This document shows, piece after piece, positions 27,491-37,220 of a stretch of 64,000 nt of DNA. A program made the position numbers and the translations under genes. The stretch spans positions 1 through 64,000 of the forward strand of contig NZ_FNOX01000007.1 of NCBI RefSeq assembly GCF_900107155.1, read 5' to 3'. Position 1 is the stretch's first letter; every line of letters begins with the position of its first letter. Source of the stretch: Pseudomonas salomonii. GTDB taxonomy: Bacteria > Pseudomonadota > Gammaproteobacteria > Pseudomonadales > Pseudomonadaceae. The notes beneath the pieces were generated by a model, which was given only the letters and a program-made list of their open reading frames with translations, made no database searches and was not told the DNA's origin.

Positions 27491-30400
27491 AGGCGTTTTT
27501 CAGTTTTATGATTCGCTGGGTGATCCCCGTACTGGGCCTGATTGCCCTGAGCCTGATCATCTGGTTTGTGGGGCCGTTGCTCGATGTGCTGGTGCCGGAA
27601 GGGCGGCGCTGGGCGCTGATCATCCTGGTGTTTGCGCTGTGGATCGCCTACCGCGTAGTGCGCATTATCCAGGCGCGCCGCCAGGCCGCCGAAGTGATGC
27701 GCAGCCTCGCCGCCGAAACCCCGGCCGACCCCAACAGCGTCGCCACCGCCGAAGAGTTGTCGACCTTGCGCCAGCGCATGGACGAAGCCCTGGCATTGTT
27801 GAAAAAGGCCAAGCTCGGTGGTGATGAGCGCCGCAATCTCTATGAGCTGCCGTGGTACGTGATCATCGGCCCGCCGGGTTCGGGCAAGACCACCGCGCTG
27901 GTCAATTCCGGCCTGCACTTTCCACTTGCTGCACAGTTGGGCGCCGGTGCGGTGCGCGGTGTTGGCGGCACGCGTAACTGTGATTGGTGGTTTACCGACC
28001 AGGCCGTTTTGCTCGATACCGCCGGCCGCTACACCACCCAGGACAGTAACTCCACAGTGGATAAAGCTGCGTGGTTGGGCTTTCTCGATCTGCTGAAAAA
28101 GCAGCGTTCGCGTCGCCCGATTGATGGCGCGTTTATCGCCATCAGCCTCTCGGATCTGCTGCTCGGTACGGATGCCGAACGCGCCGCCCATGCGGCCGCA
28201 ATTCGCCTGCGGATCCAGGAGCTTTACACCCAACTGGGCGTGCGATTCCCGATCTACCTGATGCTGACCAAGCTCGACCTGGTGCCGGGCTTTATGGAGT
28301 TCTTCGACAACCTGAGCAAGGAAGACCGCGCCCAGGTGTGGGGCATGACCTTCGCCCTGGACGACGGCAAAAACAGTGACAGCCCACTGGCCCATCTGCA
28401 AAGCGAATTTGCCGGTCTTGAGCAGCGCCTGAACGAACGGCTGGTGGAACGCCTGCAACAGGAGCGTGACCCGGCGCGGCGTGACCTGATCTACGGTTTC
28501 CCGCAGCAGTTCGGCGCGTTGAAAGATTGCCTGCAAAGCTTCCTCGAAGGCGTGTTCAAACCCAACGCCTTCGAAGAGCGCGTGTTGCTGCGCGGTGTGT
28601 ACTTCACCAGCGGCACCCAGGAAGGCAGCCCGATTGATCGCCTGATCGGCGCCATGGCCCAGAGCATGAACCTGGACCGCCAGCACCTGGCGCGACAGAG
28701 CGGCACCGGGCGCAGTTATTTTATCGAAAAATTATTCACCGCCGTGGCGTTTGCCGAGCGTGGGTTGGTGGGTGTAAACCCGAAAGTCGAGCGCCGCCGC
28801 AAGTGGATTGCACGCGGTGTGCTGGCAGCTACCGTCGCCTTGGTGGTGGTGGTCAGTGGCCTGTGGTGGGTAAGTTATCGCGCCAACCAGGCGTATATCG
28901 CCCAGGTTGATCAGAAGGTTGCGCCGCTCGGCCAGACGGTACAGAACCTCAGCCCGGCGCAGCGTGAAGTGCTGGCAGTGTTGCCGCTGCTCAATGCGGT
29001 GAAGAACCTCGCGGGCGATTCGCCGAGCTGGTCCGAAGGCCTGGGCCTGTATCAGGGCGATATGCTTGAAGCCGAATCTGCCAGTGTCTACCGCAAGCTG
29101 TTGATCGCCGTGTTCGCGCCACGCCTGGTCACGCGCATCGAAGAGCAACTGCATGGCGGCGGCAATTCCGACTTCCTTTATGAAGGCCTCAAGGCCTACC
29201 TGATGCTCGCCGACAACGAGCACTACGACCCGGACTTCATCAAAGCCTGGGTCGCCCTGGATTGGGACCGCAACCTGCCGCGTGACCTGCCGGCCGATCA
29301 GCGCCAGGCGTTGAACGGGCACTTGCAGGCGCTGTTCGACCGCCACCCGCCGAATGCGCGGCTGGACCCACGCTTGATCGATGACCTGCGTCGCCAACTG
29401 CAACAGCTGCCGGTGGCGCAACGCGTGTACGACCGGGTCAAGCGCCAGAAGCTGCCCGAGGGTATCCCCGACTTTCGCCTCAACGAAGCCGCCGGCCGCG
29501 ATGCCGCGCTGGTGTTCAGCCGTAAAAGCGGCAAGCCGTTGGGCGAGCCGTTGAGTGGGTTCTTCACTGCCAAAGGCTATCGTCAGGCCTTCCTGCTCAG
29601 CAGCCTGAACCAGACCGGCACGCTCGCGGAAGAACAATGGGTGTTGGGCCGTGAGCAAGCCGATCAGCAGAACGTGGTAAGCCTGGCCGCCGACGTGCGC
29701 CGCCTGTACTTCCAGGACTACCAGCGCCAATGGGACGCTTTGCTCGCGGACATCGACTTTGTGCCGATCACCAGCGTGGCCCAGGCGGCCGATGTGCTGC
29801 GGGTGATTTCCGGCCCCACTTCGCCGCTGAAAAAGCTGCTGGTAGCCGTAGCCAAGGAGACCGACCTGCAAGCTGAAGAACGCCAATTGGCCGCCAAAGG
29901 CGTGCCGGTGGAAGGCGGCGTCGACAAGCTCAAGGAGCGCCTCGGCAGCCTGCTCGGCCAGGAGCAACCAAGCGCTAATGCACCGCAAGCGGCGGACGAT
30001 CCGGTGACCGCGCACTTTGCCGAACTCAATAGCATCGTCAGCAAAAACGAAGGCGAACCGGCGGCCATCGACGGCCTGCTGGCGGACATGAACGCGCTGT
30101 ATGTGCAAGTCAGCGCCATGGTCGGCGCCAGTGGCGACGCCTTGCTCGGCGAGGCCAAGAACCAGGCGGCGGCTGCGGCCACGCGGGTCAGCTTGAATGC
30201 CGAACGCCAGCCCCCGCTGGTGCAGGGCATGGTCAAGTCGGTGGTCAACTCCACCACCAACAGCATGATGGGCGGGGTGCGTAACCAGCTGAATGCGGCG
30301 TGGGTGAGTGAAGTGGTCAACGTGTATCGCCAGTCTCTGGCAGGCCGTTATCCGATGTCGCCGGGCAGCGCGCGGGACGCCACGCTGGATGACTTCGGCC

Positions 30401-30987
30401 AGTTCTTCGGCGTGGGCGGGGTGATGGATAACTACTTCCGCAAATACCTGCAGCCTTACGTGGATACATCCACGCAGACCTGGCGCTGGCAGCCGGGCGC
30501 GGCGCAAAAGCTCGGGATTGCACCGGGCGTGCTGCAAACCTTCCAGCGTGCGGCGGCTATTCGTGACGCGTTCTTCAGATCGGGGGGCACCCAGCCGATC
30601 GTGCGTTTCGAGCTCAAGCCGGTGTCGATGGACCCGACCATCACCCAGTTCCTGCTCGACCTCGACGGCCAGCAACTGAGCTACGACCACGGCCCAAGCC
30701 GCCCGGTGGCGATGCAATGGCCCAACCCCGGCAGCATTGGCGTGGTGCGTATTTCGATCATGCCTCCGTCAGCCAGTGGCCGTTCCGGCGTGACCCTGGA
30801 CGGCCCGTGGGCGTGGTTCCGCCTGCTGGAGCAATCGGACCTGAGTGCCGGCAACTCACCGGACCGTTTCAACCTGCGTTTGCGGGTTGATGGCGCGAGC
30901 ATCGCCTACGAGTTGCGCGCCAACAGCGCCTTCAACCCGTTCAAAAGCCGCGTACTCAGTGGCTTCAGCCTGCCGGAGCGGCTATGA
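27487..30987 (+). CDS. tssM: T6SS inner-membrane protein TssM (IcmF)
   Basis: A 1166-aa IcmF family protein. Two N-terminal membrane helices (about 10-30 and 43-60), a cytoplasmic NTPase-like domain with Walker A GPPGSGKT (128-135), a third helix (about 442-462) and a long periplasmic domain that reaches TssJ. The GTG start overlaps tssL by 4 bp and the stop overlaps tagF (ATGA). An intact Walker A fits TssM proteins that bind or hydrolyse ATP. Full length with no frameshift seen. Confidence 0.97.
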   Translation: MKAFFSFMIRWVIPVLGLIALSLIIWFVGPLLDVLVPEGRRWALIILVFALWIAYRVVRIIQARRQAAEVMRSLAAETPADPNSVATAEELSTLRQRMDEALALLKKAKLGGDERRNLYELPWYVIIGPPGSGKTTALVNSGLHFPLAAQLGAGAVRGVGGTRNCDWWFTDQAVLLDTAGRYTTQDSNSTVDKAAWLGFLDLLKKQRSRRPIDGAFIAISLSDLLLGTDAERAAHAAAIRLRIQELYTQLGVRFPIYLMLTKLDLVPGFMEFFDNLSKEDRAQVWGMTFALDDGKNSDSPLAHLQSEFAGLEQRLNERLVERLQQERDPARRDLIYGFPQQFGALKDCLQSFLEGVFKPNAFEERVLLRGVYFTSGTQEGSPIDRLIGAMAQSMNLDRQHLARQSGTGRSYFIEKLFTAVAFAERGLVGVNPKVERRRKWIARGVLAATVALVVVVSGLWWVSYRANQAYIAQVDQKVAPLGQTVQNLSPAQREVLAVLPLLNAVKNLAGDSPSWSEGLGLYQGDMLEAESASVYRKLLIAVFAPRLVTRIEEQLHGGGNSDFLYEGLKAYLMLADNEHYDPDFIKAWVALDWDRNLPRDLPADQRQALNGHLQALFDRHPPNARLDPRLIDDLRRQLQQLPVAQRVYDRVKRQKLPEGIPDFRLNEAAGRDAALVFSRKSGKPLGEPLSGFFTAKGYRQAFLLSSLNQTGTLAEEQWVLGREQADQQNVVSLAADVRRLYFQDYQRQWDALLADIDFVPITSVAQAADVLRVISGPTSPLKKLLVAVAKETDLQAEERQLAAKGVPVEGGVDKLKERLGSLLGQEQPSANAPQAADDPVTAHFAELNSIVSKNEGEPAAIDGLLADMNALYVQVSAMVGASGDALLGEAKNQAAAAATRVSLNAERQPPLVQGMVKSVVNSTTNSMMGGVRNQLNAAWVSEVVNVYRQSLAGRYPMSPGSARDATLDDFGQFFGVGGVMDNYFRKYLQPYVDTSTQTWRWQPGAAQKLGIAPGVLQTFQRAAAIRDAFFRSGGTQPIVRFELKPVSMDPTITQFLLDLDGQQLSYDHGPSRPVAMQWPNPGSIGVVRISIMPPSASGRSGVTLDGPWAWFRLLEQSDLSAGNSPDRFNLRLRVDGASIAYELRANSAFNPFKSRVLSGFSLPERL

Positions 30988-31637
30988 CCACGCTAGGCTT
31001 CTACGGCAAGTTGGCCAGCCGCGGCGACTTTGTCAGCCGCGCCTTGCCCCAGAGTTTTATCGGCCCGTGGGACAGCTGGCTGGCCGCCGGTTTGCTCGCC
31101 AGCCAGAACAGCCTGGGCGGCGATTGGCTCAACGTCTATCTGGTCAGCCCGTTGTGGCGTTTTGTGCTGGCACCGGGCGTGTGCGGGCCGGACGCTGCGA
31201 CAGGTGTGGTGATGCCGAGTATTGATCGGGTCGGGCGCTATTTCCCGTTGGCCGTGGTGGCGTTGCTTGATCACGACACTAACCCGGCGTCATTGGTGGG
31301 CGGCCCGGATACGTGGTTTGAGCAGGCTGAAGAGCTGTTGCTCAGCACCCTGGATACTGACGCCACGTTCGAACGTTTCAACGATGGCGTCGACAGCCTG
31401 GGCCTTCCGGCCAGTGAGCAACGCGCGGTCGACAGTCGCTTCGCGGGCCTGCAACGGGTCGCCGCCACTGTGCCCCACAGCCGCATGACCGCACTGGCCG
31501 AGCAGGCCTGTGAAGGTGCCAGCCTGTGGTGGGGCCGTGGCTCACAACGTATTTCACCCGGTTTATTGCGGTGCCAGGGTTTGCCGGCTGCCGGCGATTT
31601 TGCGCAGTTTTTGCTCGGACAAGAAGGTGTGGTGTAG
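30984..31637 (+). CDS. tagF: T6SS post-translational repressor TagF
   Basis: A 217-aa TagF (DUF2094) protein: MTTLGFYGKLASRGDFVSRALP, FIGPWDSWLAAGL and MPSIDRVGRYFPLAVVALL are signature segments. In P. aeruginosa TagF1 represses the H1-T6SS independently of phosphorylation by sequestering Fha. It lies between tssM (ATGA overlap) and pppA (abutting), as in the HSI-I cluster. In some bacteria TagF and PppA are fused; here they are separate. Confidence 0.94.
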   Translation: MTTLGFYGKLASRGDFVSRALPQSFIGPWDSWLAAGLLASQNSLGGDWLNVYLVSPLWRFVLAPGVCGPDAATGVVMPSIDRVGRYFPLAVVALLDHDTNPASLVGGPDTWFEQAEELLLSTLDTDATFERFNDGVDSLGLPASEQRAVDSRFAGLQRVAATVPHSRMTALAEQACEGASLWWGRGSQRISPGLLRCQGLPAAGDFAQFLLGQEGVV

Positions 31638-32357
31638 ATGGGGGCGACGTTTAAATCCGCGAGCAAAAGCCATGTGGGCATGGTGCGTCAGGTTAATGAA
31701 GACGCGTGCCTGGACCTGCCGGAAAACCGCCTGTGGGTCGTGGCCGATGGCATGGGCGGGCATGCGGCCGGTGATTACGTCAGCAGCCTGATCGTCGACA
31801 GCCTGCGCAATGTGTCGGTGGGGCGCTCACTGGATGAATACTCGGCTGCCTTGCGCAATGACCTGATTCGCATCAACGCCACGGTGCGCGAAGAAACCGC
31901 TAACCGTGGCGTGAGCATGATGGGCAGCACTGTGGTGGTGCTTGCCGCACGTGGCCTGCGTGGCGTGTGTTTATGGGCCGGCGACAGTCGCCTGTACCGC
32001 CTGCGCGAGGGGCAGCTGGAGAGCATTTCCCGTGACCACAGCTACGTGCAGGACCTGCAAGACAGCGGCCTGCTCAGCGAAGCCGACGCGCGCGTGCATC
32101 CCCGTGCCAATATTGTCACCCGCGCGGTGGGCGTGGAGGCCCAGCTGGAAGTGGCGGTGGCTGACCTGTTGATTTCCCCCGGCGACAGCTACCTGCTGTG
32201 CAGCGATGGCCTTAACAAGACCGTTGAAGACCATGAGATCCGCGAAGTGCTGGGCCATGATGCGCCGGATGAAATCGTGCGCAGCCTGGTGCACCTGGGG
32301 CTCAATCGCGGCGCGCCGGACAATATCACTGCCATTGTCGTGAAGGTCTCGCCATGA
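31638..32357 (+). CDS. pppA: PP2C-type Ser/Thr phosphatase PppA
   Basis: A 239-aa Stp1-like metal-dependent phosphatase. PP2C motifs are intact: VRQVNEDACL, VVADGMGGHAAG, GSTVVVLAARG, LLCSDGLNKTVED and PDNITAIVVK, with the metal-binding aspartates in each. It dephosphorylates Fha to switch off T6SS assembly. The start abuts the tagF stop and the stop overlaps ppkA (ATGA), coupling phosphatase and kinase synthesis. Confidence 0.96.
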   Translation: MGATFKSASKSHVGMVRQVNEDACLDLPENRLWVVADGMGGHAAGDYVSSLIVDSLRNVSVGRSLDEYSAALRNDLIRINATVREETANRGVSMMGSTVVVLAARGLRGVCLWAGDSRLYRLREGQLESISRDHSYVQDLQDSGLLSEADARVHPRANIVTRAVGVEAQLEVAVADLLISPGDSYLLCSDGLNKTVEDHEIREVLGHDAPDEIVRSLVHLGLNRGAPDNITAIVVKVSP

Positions 32358-35332
32358 ACATTGTGATCCCGGGCTACGACATCGAAGGCGAGATCGGCGA
32401 AGGCGCCATGGCCAGCGTGTACCTGGCGACCCAGCGCTCGCTGGAGCGCAAGGTGGCCTTGAAGGTGATGGCCGCGGCGCTGGCGGCCGACCCGAGCTTC
32501 TGCGAGCGCTTCCTGCGCGAGGGCAAGACCCTGGCGCGCCTGTCGCATCCGCACACGGTGACCATCCATGACATCGGCAATGTCGGTGAGCTGTACTACA
32601 TGGCCATGGAATACCTGCCCAACGGCACGCTCAAAGAGCGCATCGCCGCCGGCCTGACGCCGGAGCAGGGCGTGACGCTGATTCGCCAGATCGCTTCGGC
32701 GTTGGGCTATGCGCATGCGCAGGGTTTGGTGCACCGCGACGTCAAACCGGCGAACATTCTGTTTCGCGCTGACGGCACCGCCGTACTGTCGGACTTCGGC
32801 ATCGCCAAGTCCCTGGACGATCGCACCCAGTTCACTCAAGCCGGCTTTGCCGTGGGCACGCCGAGCTACATGAGCCCGGAGCAGGCGCGAGGCCAGGAAA
32901 TTGATGGCCGCGCCGACCTGTATGCGCTGGGCGTGGTGCTCTACGAAATTCTGGTTGGCAAGCTGCCGTATAACGGCACTGATGCGCTGTCCACTGCGCT
33001 GGCACATCTGACCGAGCCGCTGCCGGAACTGCCGGTGCACCATGGCCGTTATCAGGACGTGCTGCGCAAGCTGTTGGCCAAAGACCCCGCCGAGCGTTTT
33101 CCGGATGCGGCGGCGTTGCTGCGTGCGCTGGACCAACTGCCCGCAGACTCGCCGGAAGCCACGTTGGTACGGCCGTTACCGATTCCGCTGAGTTTTGACT
33201 TGGCCGGAATGACGCCGGTGTCCATCGACATTCCGACCGACAAACCCCAGCCGCAACCGGTGCGTCAGCCGGTGGTGACGCCGACGCAACACCGCGCCGT
33301 GTCCGAACAGCGCCGTGGCCCGGTGCTGGCCCTGGCCGCCGTGGCCGTGGCGGTGGCACTGGCCATTGGTGGCGCCAGTTACTGGTGGCTGAGCGGCAGC
33401 GATGAACCTGCCAAACCGCCTGTCGCCGTGGTGCCCAAAACCTCACCACCGCCGCAGGTAAAGCCGGCAGTGGCTGAGGCGGATGGCGGCCAGCGGCCGT
33501 TGCTGATGGCGGGCAAAAAGACCTTGTTCCAGCGCGTGCTCAGCAAGCCGGGCGCCAAGCTCTCCCATGATGCCGGTGGTGCAGCAGGCGAAGCTCTGCC
33601 GGCGTTTTCGGTGCTCTATGTTTACCAGCGCAAAGACATCGACGGCAGCCCGTGGGTGCGCGTCGGCGCCGCTACCGATGGGCGCAGCGATGGGTGGTTG
33701 CCCGCCGCTCAAGTCAGCGACTGGAAGCAAAGCCTGGTGCTCAAGTTCACCGAGCGCTCGGGCCGCGCGCCGGTGATGTTCCTGCGCCAACCGGCTGAGG
33801 TGGAAAAGCTGTTGGCTGATCCCGCCGCCGCCAAAAACGTGTTGGCCAAGGCGCAGAAGAACCACGAAGACAATCAACAGGTGCTGGCGCTTGAGCCGAC
33901 GGCCAGCGCCGTGCCGCAAAACCAGTTTTACCTGCTGCCGATTTTTGACTCCAAAGAGAGCTTCGACGAAAACGGCCAGCCGGTGCAGTTGCTCAATGTG
34001 GCGTCCATCGACCCGGGCAGCGCGGCGGCCAAGCCGGCTACCAAAGCGATCGCTGCAGACGCTTTCCGCACGGCGGTGGTGTTGGTGGTCGACACGACGG
34101 TTTCGATGCAGCCTTACATCGACCAGGTTCGCGATGTGGTGCATGAGTTGCAAACCCGCATTGCCGAGCGCGGCGAGCTTGATAGCGTGAGCTTCGGGCT
34201 GGTGGGGTTTCGCAACAGCATCAAGAAAACCCCCGGTTTGGAATACGTCGCCAAGACGCTTATTACCCTTGATCAGGGGCGCGACCCGCAACGTTTCCTC
34301 GACATGGCGCGTCAGGTCAAAGCGTCAACGGTGTCCAGCCATTCGTTCAACGAAGATGCATTTGCCGGGGTGATGCAGGCGGTCGATGGCATGGACTGGT
34401 CCGGCTACGGCGGGCGCATCATTTTGCTGGTCACCGATGCCGGCGCGCTGCGCAAGAACGACCCCTTCGCCGCCACCCAGATGAACGAAGCCGAAGTGCG
34501 TCAGGCGGCACTCGGCAAGCAGATCAAGATTTACGCCCTGCACCTGCGCACCGATGCCGGCAAGAAAACCCACGCCGGTGCCGAAACCCAGTACCGCGTG
34601 CTCACCGCCGACGCCAATCCGCAGATCGGCGACCTTTACACGCCGGTGCCTGGTGGTGATGTACACAAGCTGGGCGAGCGGGTTGATGAGATTGGTACAG
34701 TGTTCGCCAACCTGGTGCACCAGGTTCGCAGCGACACACCGCAACCGGTGCCGCTGCTGAGCAGCGCGCCGAGCCTGGCGGACAAATCCGCAGCAGTCGG
34801 CTACGCCATGCACATGGACTTCCTTGGCCGTAAAACCGCGAGCCAGGCGCCGCAACTGGTCAGCGCCTGGACCGCCGATCGCGACCTGACCAACCCGGCG
34901 CTGCCGGCGTTCCAGGTGTGCGTGATGCTCACCAAATTGCAGCTCAACGACCTGCAGCAATCGCTGAAACTGATCGTGGATGCCGCGCGCAAAACCCAAA
35001 CATCGCCCAAGGATTTCTTCCAGGAAATTGCCAGCGCTTCGGCCTATATGAGCCGTGACCCGCAGGCCCTGCGCAAGGGCGGTAACCTGGCCGATGGCGG
35101 CCTGCTCGGTGAGTACCTGGAAGGCCTGCCGTACCGCAGCAAGTCGCTGAACATGACCCAGGACTTGTGGTTGTCGCTGAGTGTGGCCGAGCAGGAAGAC
35201 TTTATCGACGAGCTGGATTCGAAAATCCGCCTGTATGAAACCTTTCACAATGATGTGGCCAACTGGGTCCGTTTCGGCGATGCCGAGCCGGGCGATGCGT
35301 TGTACCGCGTGCCGTTGTCGACGCTGCCGTAA
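32354..35332 (+). CDS. ppkA: Ser/Thr protein kinase PpkA with periplasmic VWA domain
   Basis: A 992-aa membrane kinase that phosphorylates Fha to activate the T6SS. The kinase domain (about 8-265) has glycine loop GEGAMASVY, Lys37 in VALK, HRDVKPAN near 127-134 and DFG near 148. A membrane helix (about 320-345) is followed by a periplasmic region with a von Willebrand A domain from about 572 (VVLVVDTTVSMQPYIDQV). The MIDAS-like motif reads DTTVS rather than the canonical DxSxS, so metal binding there may be altered. The stop overlaps tagT (TAATG). Confidence 0.96.
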   Translation: MNIVIPGYDIEGEIGEGAMASVYLATQRSLERKVALKVMAAALAADPSFCERFLREGKTLARLSHPHTVTIHDIGNVGELYYMAMEYLPNGTLKERIAAGLTPEQGVTLIRQIASALGYAHAQGLVHRDVKPANILFRADGTAVLSDFGIAKSLDDRTQFTQAGFAVGTPSYMSPEQARGQEIDGRADLYALGVVLYEILVGKLPYNGTDALSTALAHLTEPLPELPVHHGRYQDVLRKLLAKDPAERFPDAAALLRALDQLPADSPEATLVRPLPIPLSFDLAGMTPVSIDIPTDKPQPQPVRQPVVTPTQHRAVSEQRRGPVLALAAVAVAVALAIGGASYWWLSGSDEPAKPPVAVVPKTSPPPQVKPAVAEADGGQRPLLMAGKKTLFQRVLSKPGAKLSHDAGGAAGEALPAFSVLYVYQRKDIDGSPWVRVGAATDGRSDGWLPAAQVSDWKQSLVLKFTERSGRAPVMFLRQPAEVEKLLADPAAAKNVLAKAQKNHEDNQQVLALEPTASAVPQNQFYLLPIFDSKESFDENGQPVQLLNVASIDPGSAAAKPATKAIAADAFRTAVVLVVDTTVSMQPYIDQVRDVVHELQTRIAERGELDSVSFGLVGFRNSIKKTPGLEYVAKTLITLDQGRDPQRFLDMARQVKASTVSSHSFNEDAFAGVMQAVDGMDWSGYGGRIILLVTDAGALRKNDPFAATQMNEAEVRQAALGKQIKIYALHLRTDAGKKTHAGAETQYRVLTADANPQIGDLYTPVPGGDVHKLGERVDEIGTVFANLVHQVRSDTPQPVPLLSSAPSLADKSAAVGYAMHMDFLGRKTASQAPQLVSAWTADRDLTNPALPAFQVCVMLTKLQLNDLQQSLKLIVDAARKTQTSPKDFFQEIASASAYMSRDPQALRKGGNLADGGLLGEYLEGLPYRSKSLNMTQDLWLSLSVAEQEDFIDELDSKIRLYETFHNDVANWVRFGDAEPGDALYRVPLSTLP

Positions 35333-36036
35333 TGCTGAACTTGAGCGCGGTACACAAAAGCCGGGGCACGGGCAGCCAGCGTTACAGCCTGGTGATTCCG
35401 GCCTTGCAGCTGCGTGCCGGTGAGCAACTGGCGATTGTCGGGCCCAGCGGCTGCGGCAAAAGCACGTTGCTGGATTTGCTCGCGCTGGTGTTGGCGCCGG
35501 ATCAGGCCGGTCAGTTTGAATTCGACAACACCGATATCGGCGGGCTATGGCGTGCCGATCAGCAATCTACCCTGGCTGCGCTGCGCAGCCGGCACTTGGG
35601 TTATGTGCTGCAAACCGGTGGCCTGCTGGGTTTTCTCGATGTGCGCAGCAATATCGCCTTGTCGCGGCAATTGCTGGGTTTGAAAGATGACGGCAGCGTG
35701 GCGCGCCTGGCGGGGCAGCTGGAGATCAGTGACCAGTTGGCGAAGAAACCGGCGGACCTGTCGGTAGGCCAGCGCCAGCGCGTGAGTTGCGCCCGTGCCC
35801 TGGCCCATGCGCCGCAGCTGGTGCTGGCGGATGAGCCGACCGCGTCGCTGGACCCGCTGAATGCCGAGCGCGTGATGCAGGCGCTGCTGGCCCAGGCCCG
35901 CGAACACCGTGCCGCCTGCGTGATCGCCACCCATGACGAACCCCTGGCCCGCGCCAGCGGCTTGCAGGTACGGCGCATCGGTTGCCGCCGCGACCCTGAC
36001 GGCGGCGTCACGGCCACGCTCGGGGAGGTGTGCTGA
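35332..36036 (+). CDS. tagT: ABC transporter ATPase TagT
   Basis: A 234-aa ABC ATPase of the LolD/MacB type: Walker A GPSGCGKST near residue 39, signature LSVGQRQRVSCARAL, Walker B LVLADEPTASLD and switch His in IATHDE. With TagS it forms the complex required upstream of PpkA in the threonine phosphorylation pathway. Start and stop overlap ppkA and tagS, respectively, by one base. Confidence 0.95.
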   Translation: MLNLSAVHKSRGTGSQRYSLVIPALQLRAGEQLAIVGPSGCGKSTLLDLLALVLAPDQAGQFEFDNTDIGGLWRADQQSTLAALRSRHLGYVLQTGGLLGFLDVRSNIALSRQLLGLKDDGSVARLAGQLEISDQLAKKPADLSVGQRQRVSCARALAHAPQLVLADEPTASLDPLNAERVMQALLAQAREHRAACVIATHDEPLARASGLQVRRIGCRRDPDGGVTATLGEVC

Positions 36037-37220
36037 TGCGCATCGGCGTGGTGGCCTCGCTGGCCTGGCGGGATTTCCGCAATGATGCCTGGCTGTCGGC
36101 CTGTTCGGTGCTGGCGCTGGTGGCGGTGATCGCGCCGCTGCTGGTGTTATTCGGCCTGAAATTTGGACTGGTTGGCAGTTTGACCGAACGCTTGGAGACC
36201 GATCCGGCCACCCGTGAAATTATCCCATTGGGCGGTGGGCGATTCAGCAGCGAATTTATTCGGCAGCTGGGTCGGCGCAGCGATGTGGCCTTTGCCGTGC
36301 CGCGTACCCGGCAAATTGCGGCGACCGCGCAGGTGGGCACACTGGCGTTGGAAATGCTGCCGACGGCGGCGGGTGACCCGTTGCTCAGTGGTTTGCCGAT
36401 GCCCAAGGGCCTGGACCAGATCGTGCTGAGCCATACCGCAGCCGAAAAGCTTGCGGCGCGGCCTGGGGATTGGCTTGAAACCCGCTTTGCGCGGCAAGTG
36501 GCGGGGCGTGTCGAGGCCCAGCGCACCCGCTTGCAAGTGCTGGCGGTGTTGCCGTTGGAAGCCTTCGCCCGTGACGGTTTGTTTGCTGATTTGGGTTTGC
36601 TGGAAGCAGCGGAAGATTACCGCGATGGCCGTGCCGTATTGGCGTTGGGCTGGGACGGGGATGCGGTCGGGGTGAGCGAGCAGCGTGTGTACCCGGCGTT
36701 TCGTCTATACGCGCGCACCCTGACTGATGTGGAGCCGCTGCGGGTGTATTTCGCCGGGCAGAATCTGTTGGTGTCGACCCAGGCACAGACCATCGCCCAG
36801 GTGCAGTCGTTGAGCCGCAACCTGTCGTTGGTATTCTGGATTATTGCCGGGCTGGCCTTGGTTGGGGCGTTTGCAGCGATCTTCGCCGGGGCGCTGGCGG
36901 CGGTTGCACGCAAGCGGCGGGAATTGTCGGTGCTGCGCCTGTTGGGGTTTTCCACCGGCGCACTGTTGTTGTTTGTGGTGTTGCAGGCGCTGTACAGCGC
37001 AGGGTATGCCGCCGTGCTGAGCGCCGGGCTGTATGGCCTGGCCGAGGCCGCTTTGAATAAACTATTTGTGCAGGGGGCGGGCGAATACGCCAGTCACCTG
37101 TTGGCGCGTCACTACGCCCTGGCCCTGGTCGCAATCCTCGGCGTCAGCGCCGTGGCGGCGGCCTGCGGCGGTTGGCGAGTGGCGCGTATCCAGGCTTCTG
37201 AAGGAATCAGAGATGTATAA
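36036..37220 (+). CDS. tagS: ABC transporter permease TagS (FtsX-like)
   Basis: A 394-aa permease with an N-terminal helix (about 20-42), a large periplasmic domain, and three C-terminal helices (about 262-285, 312-335, 350-380), the FtsX/MacB layout. ATG 36036 is chosen because GGGGAGG (36022-36028) lies 7 bases upstream; a GTG two codons earlier is unlikely. It partners TagT. The stop overlaps tagR, since the tagR ATG lies within its last codons. Confidence 0.93.
   Translation: MRIGVVASLAWRDFRNDAWLSACSVLALVAVIAPLLVLFGLKFGLVGSLTERLETDPATREIIPLGGGRFSSEFIRQLGRRSDVAFAVPRTRQIAATAQVGTLALEMLPTAAGDPLLSGLPMPKGLDQIVLSHTAAEKLAARPGDWLETRFARQVAGRVEAQRTRLQVLAVLPLEAFARDGLFADLGLLEAAEDYRDGRAVLALGWDGDAVGVSEQRVYPAFRLYARTLTDVEPLRVYFAGQNLLVSTQAQTIAQVQSLSRNLSLVFWIIAGLALVGAFAAIFAGALAAVARKRRELSVLRLLGFSTGALLLFVVLQALYSAGYAAVLSAGLYGLAEAALNKLFVQGAGEYASHLLARHYALALVAILGVSAVAAACGGWRVARIQASEGIRDV

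Noticed and set aside
26728..30717. Long minus-strand frames opposite tssL and tssM
   Set aside because: tssL and tssM are intact and well supported; the antisense products are His/Gln/Arg-rich without motifs.
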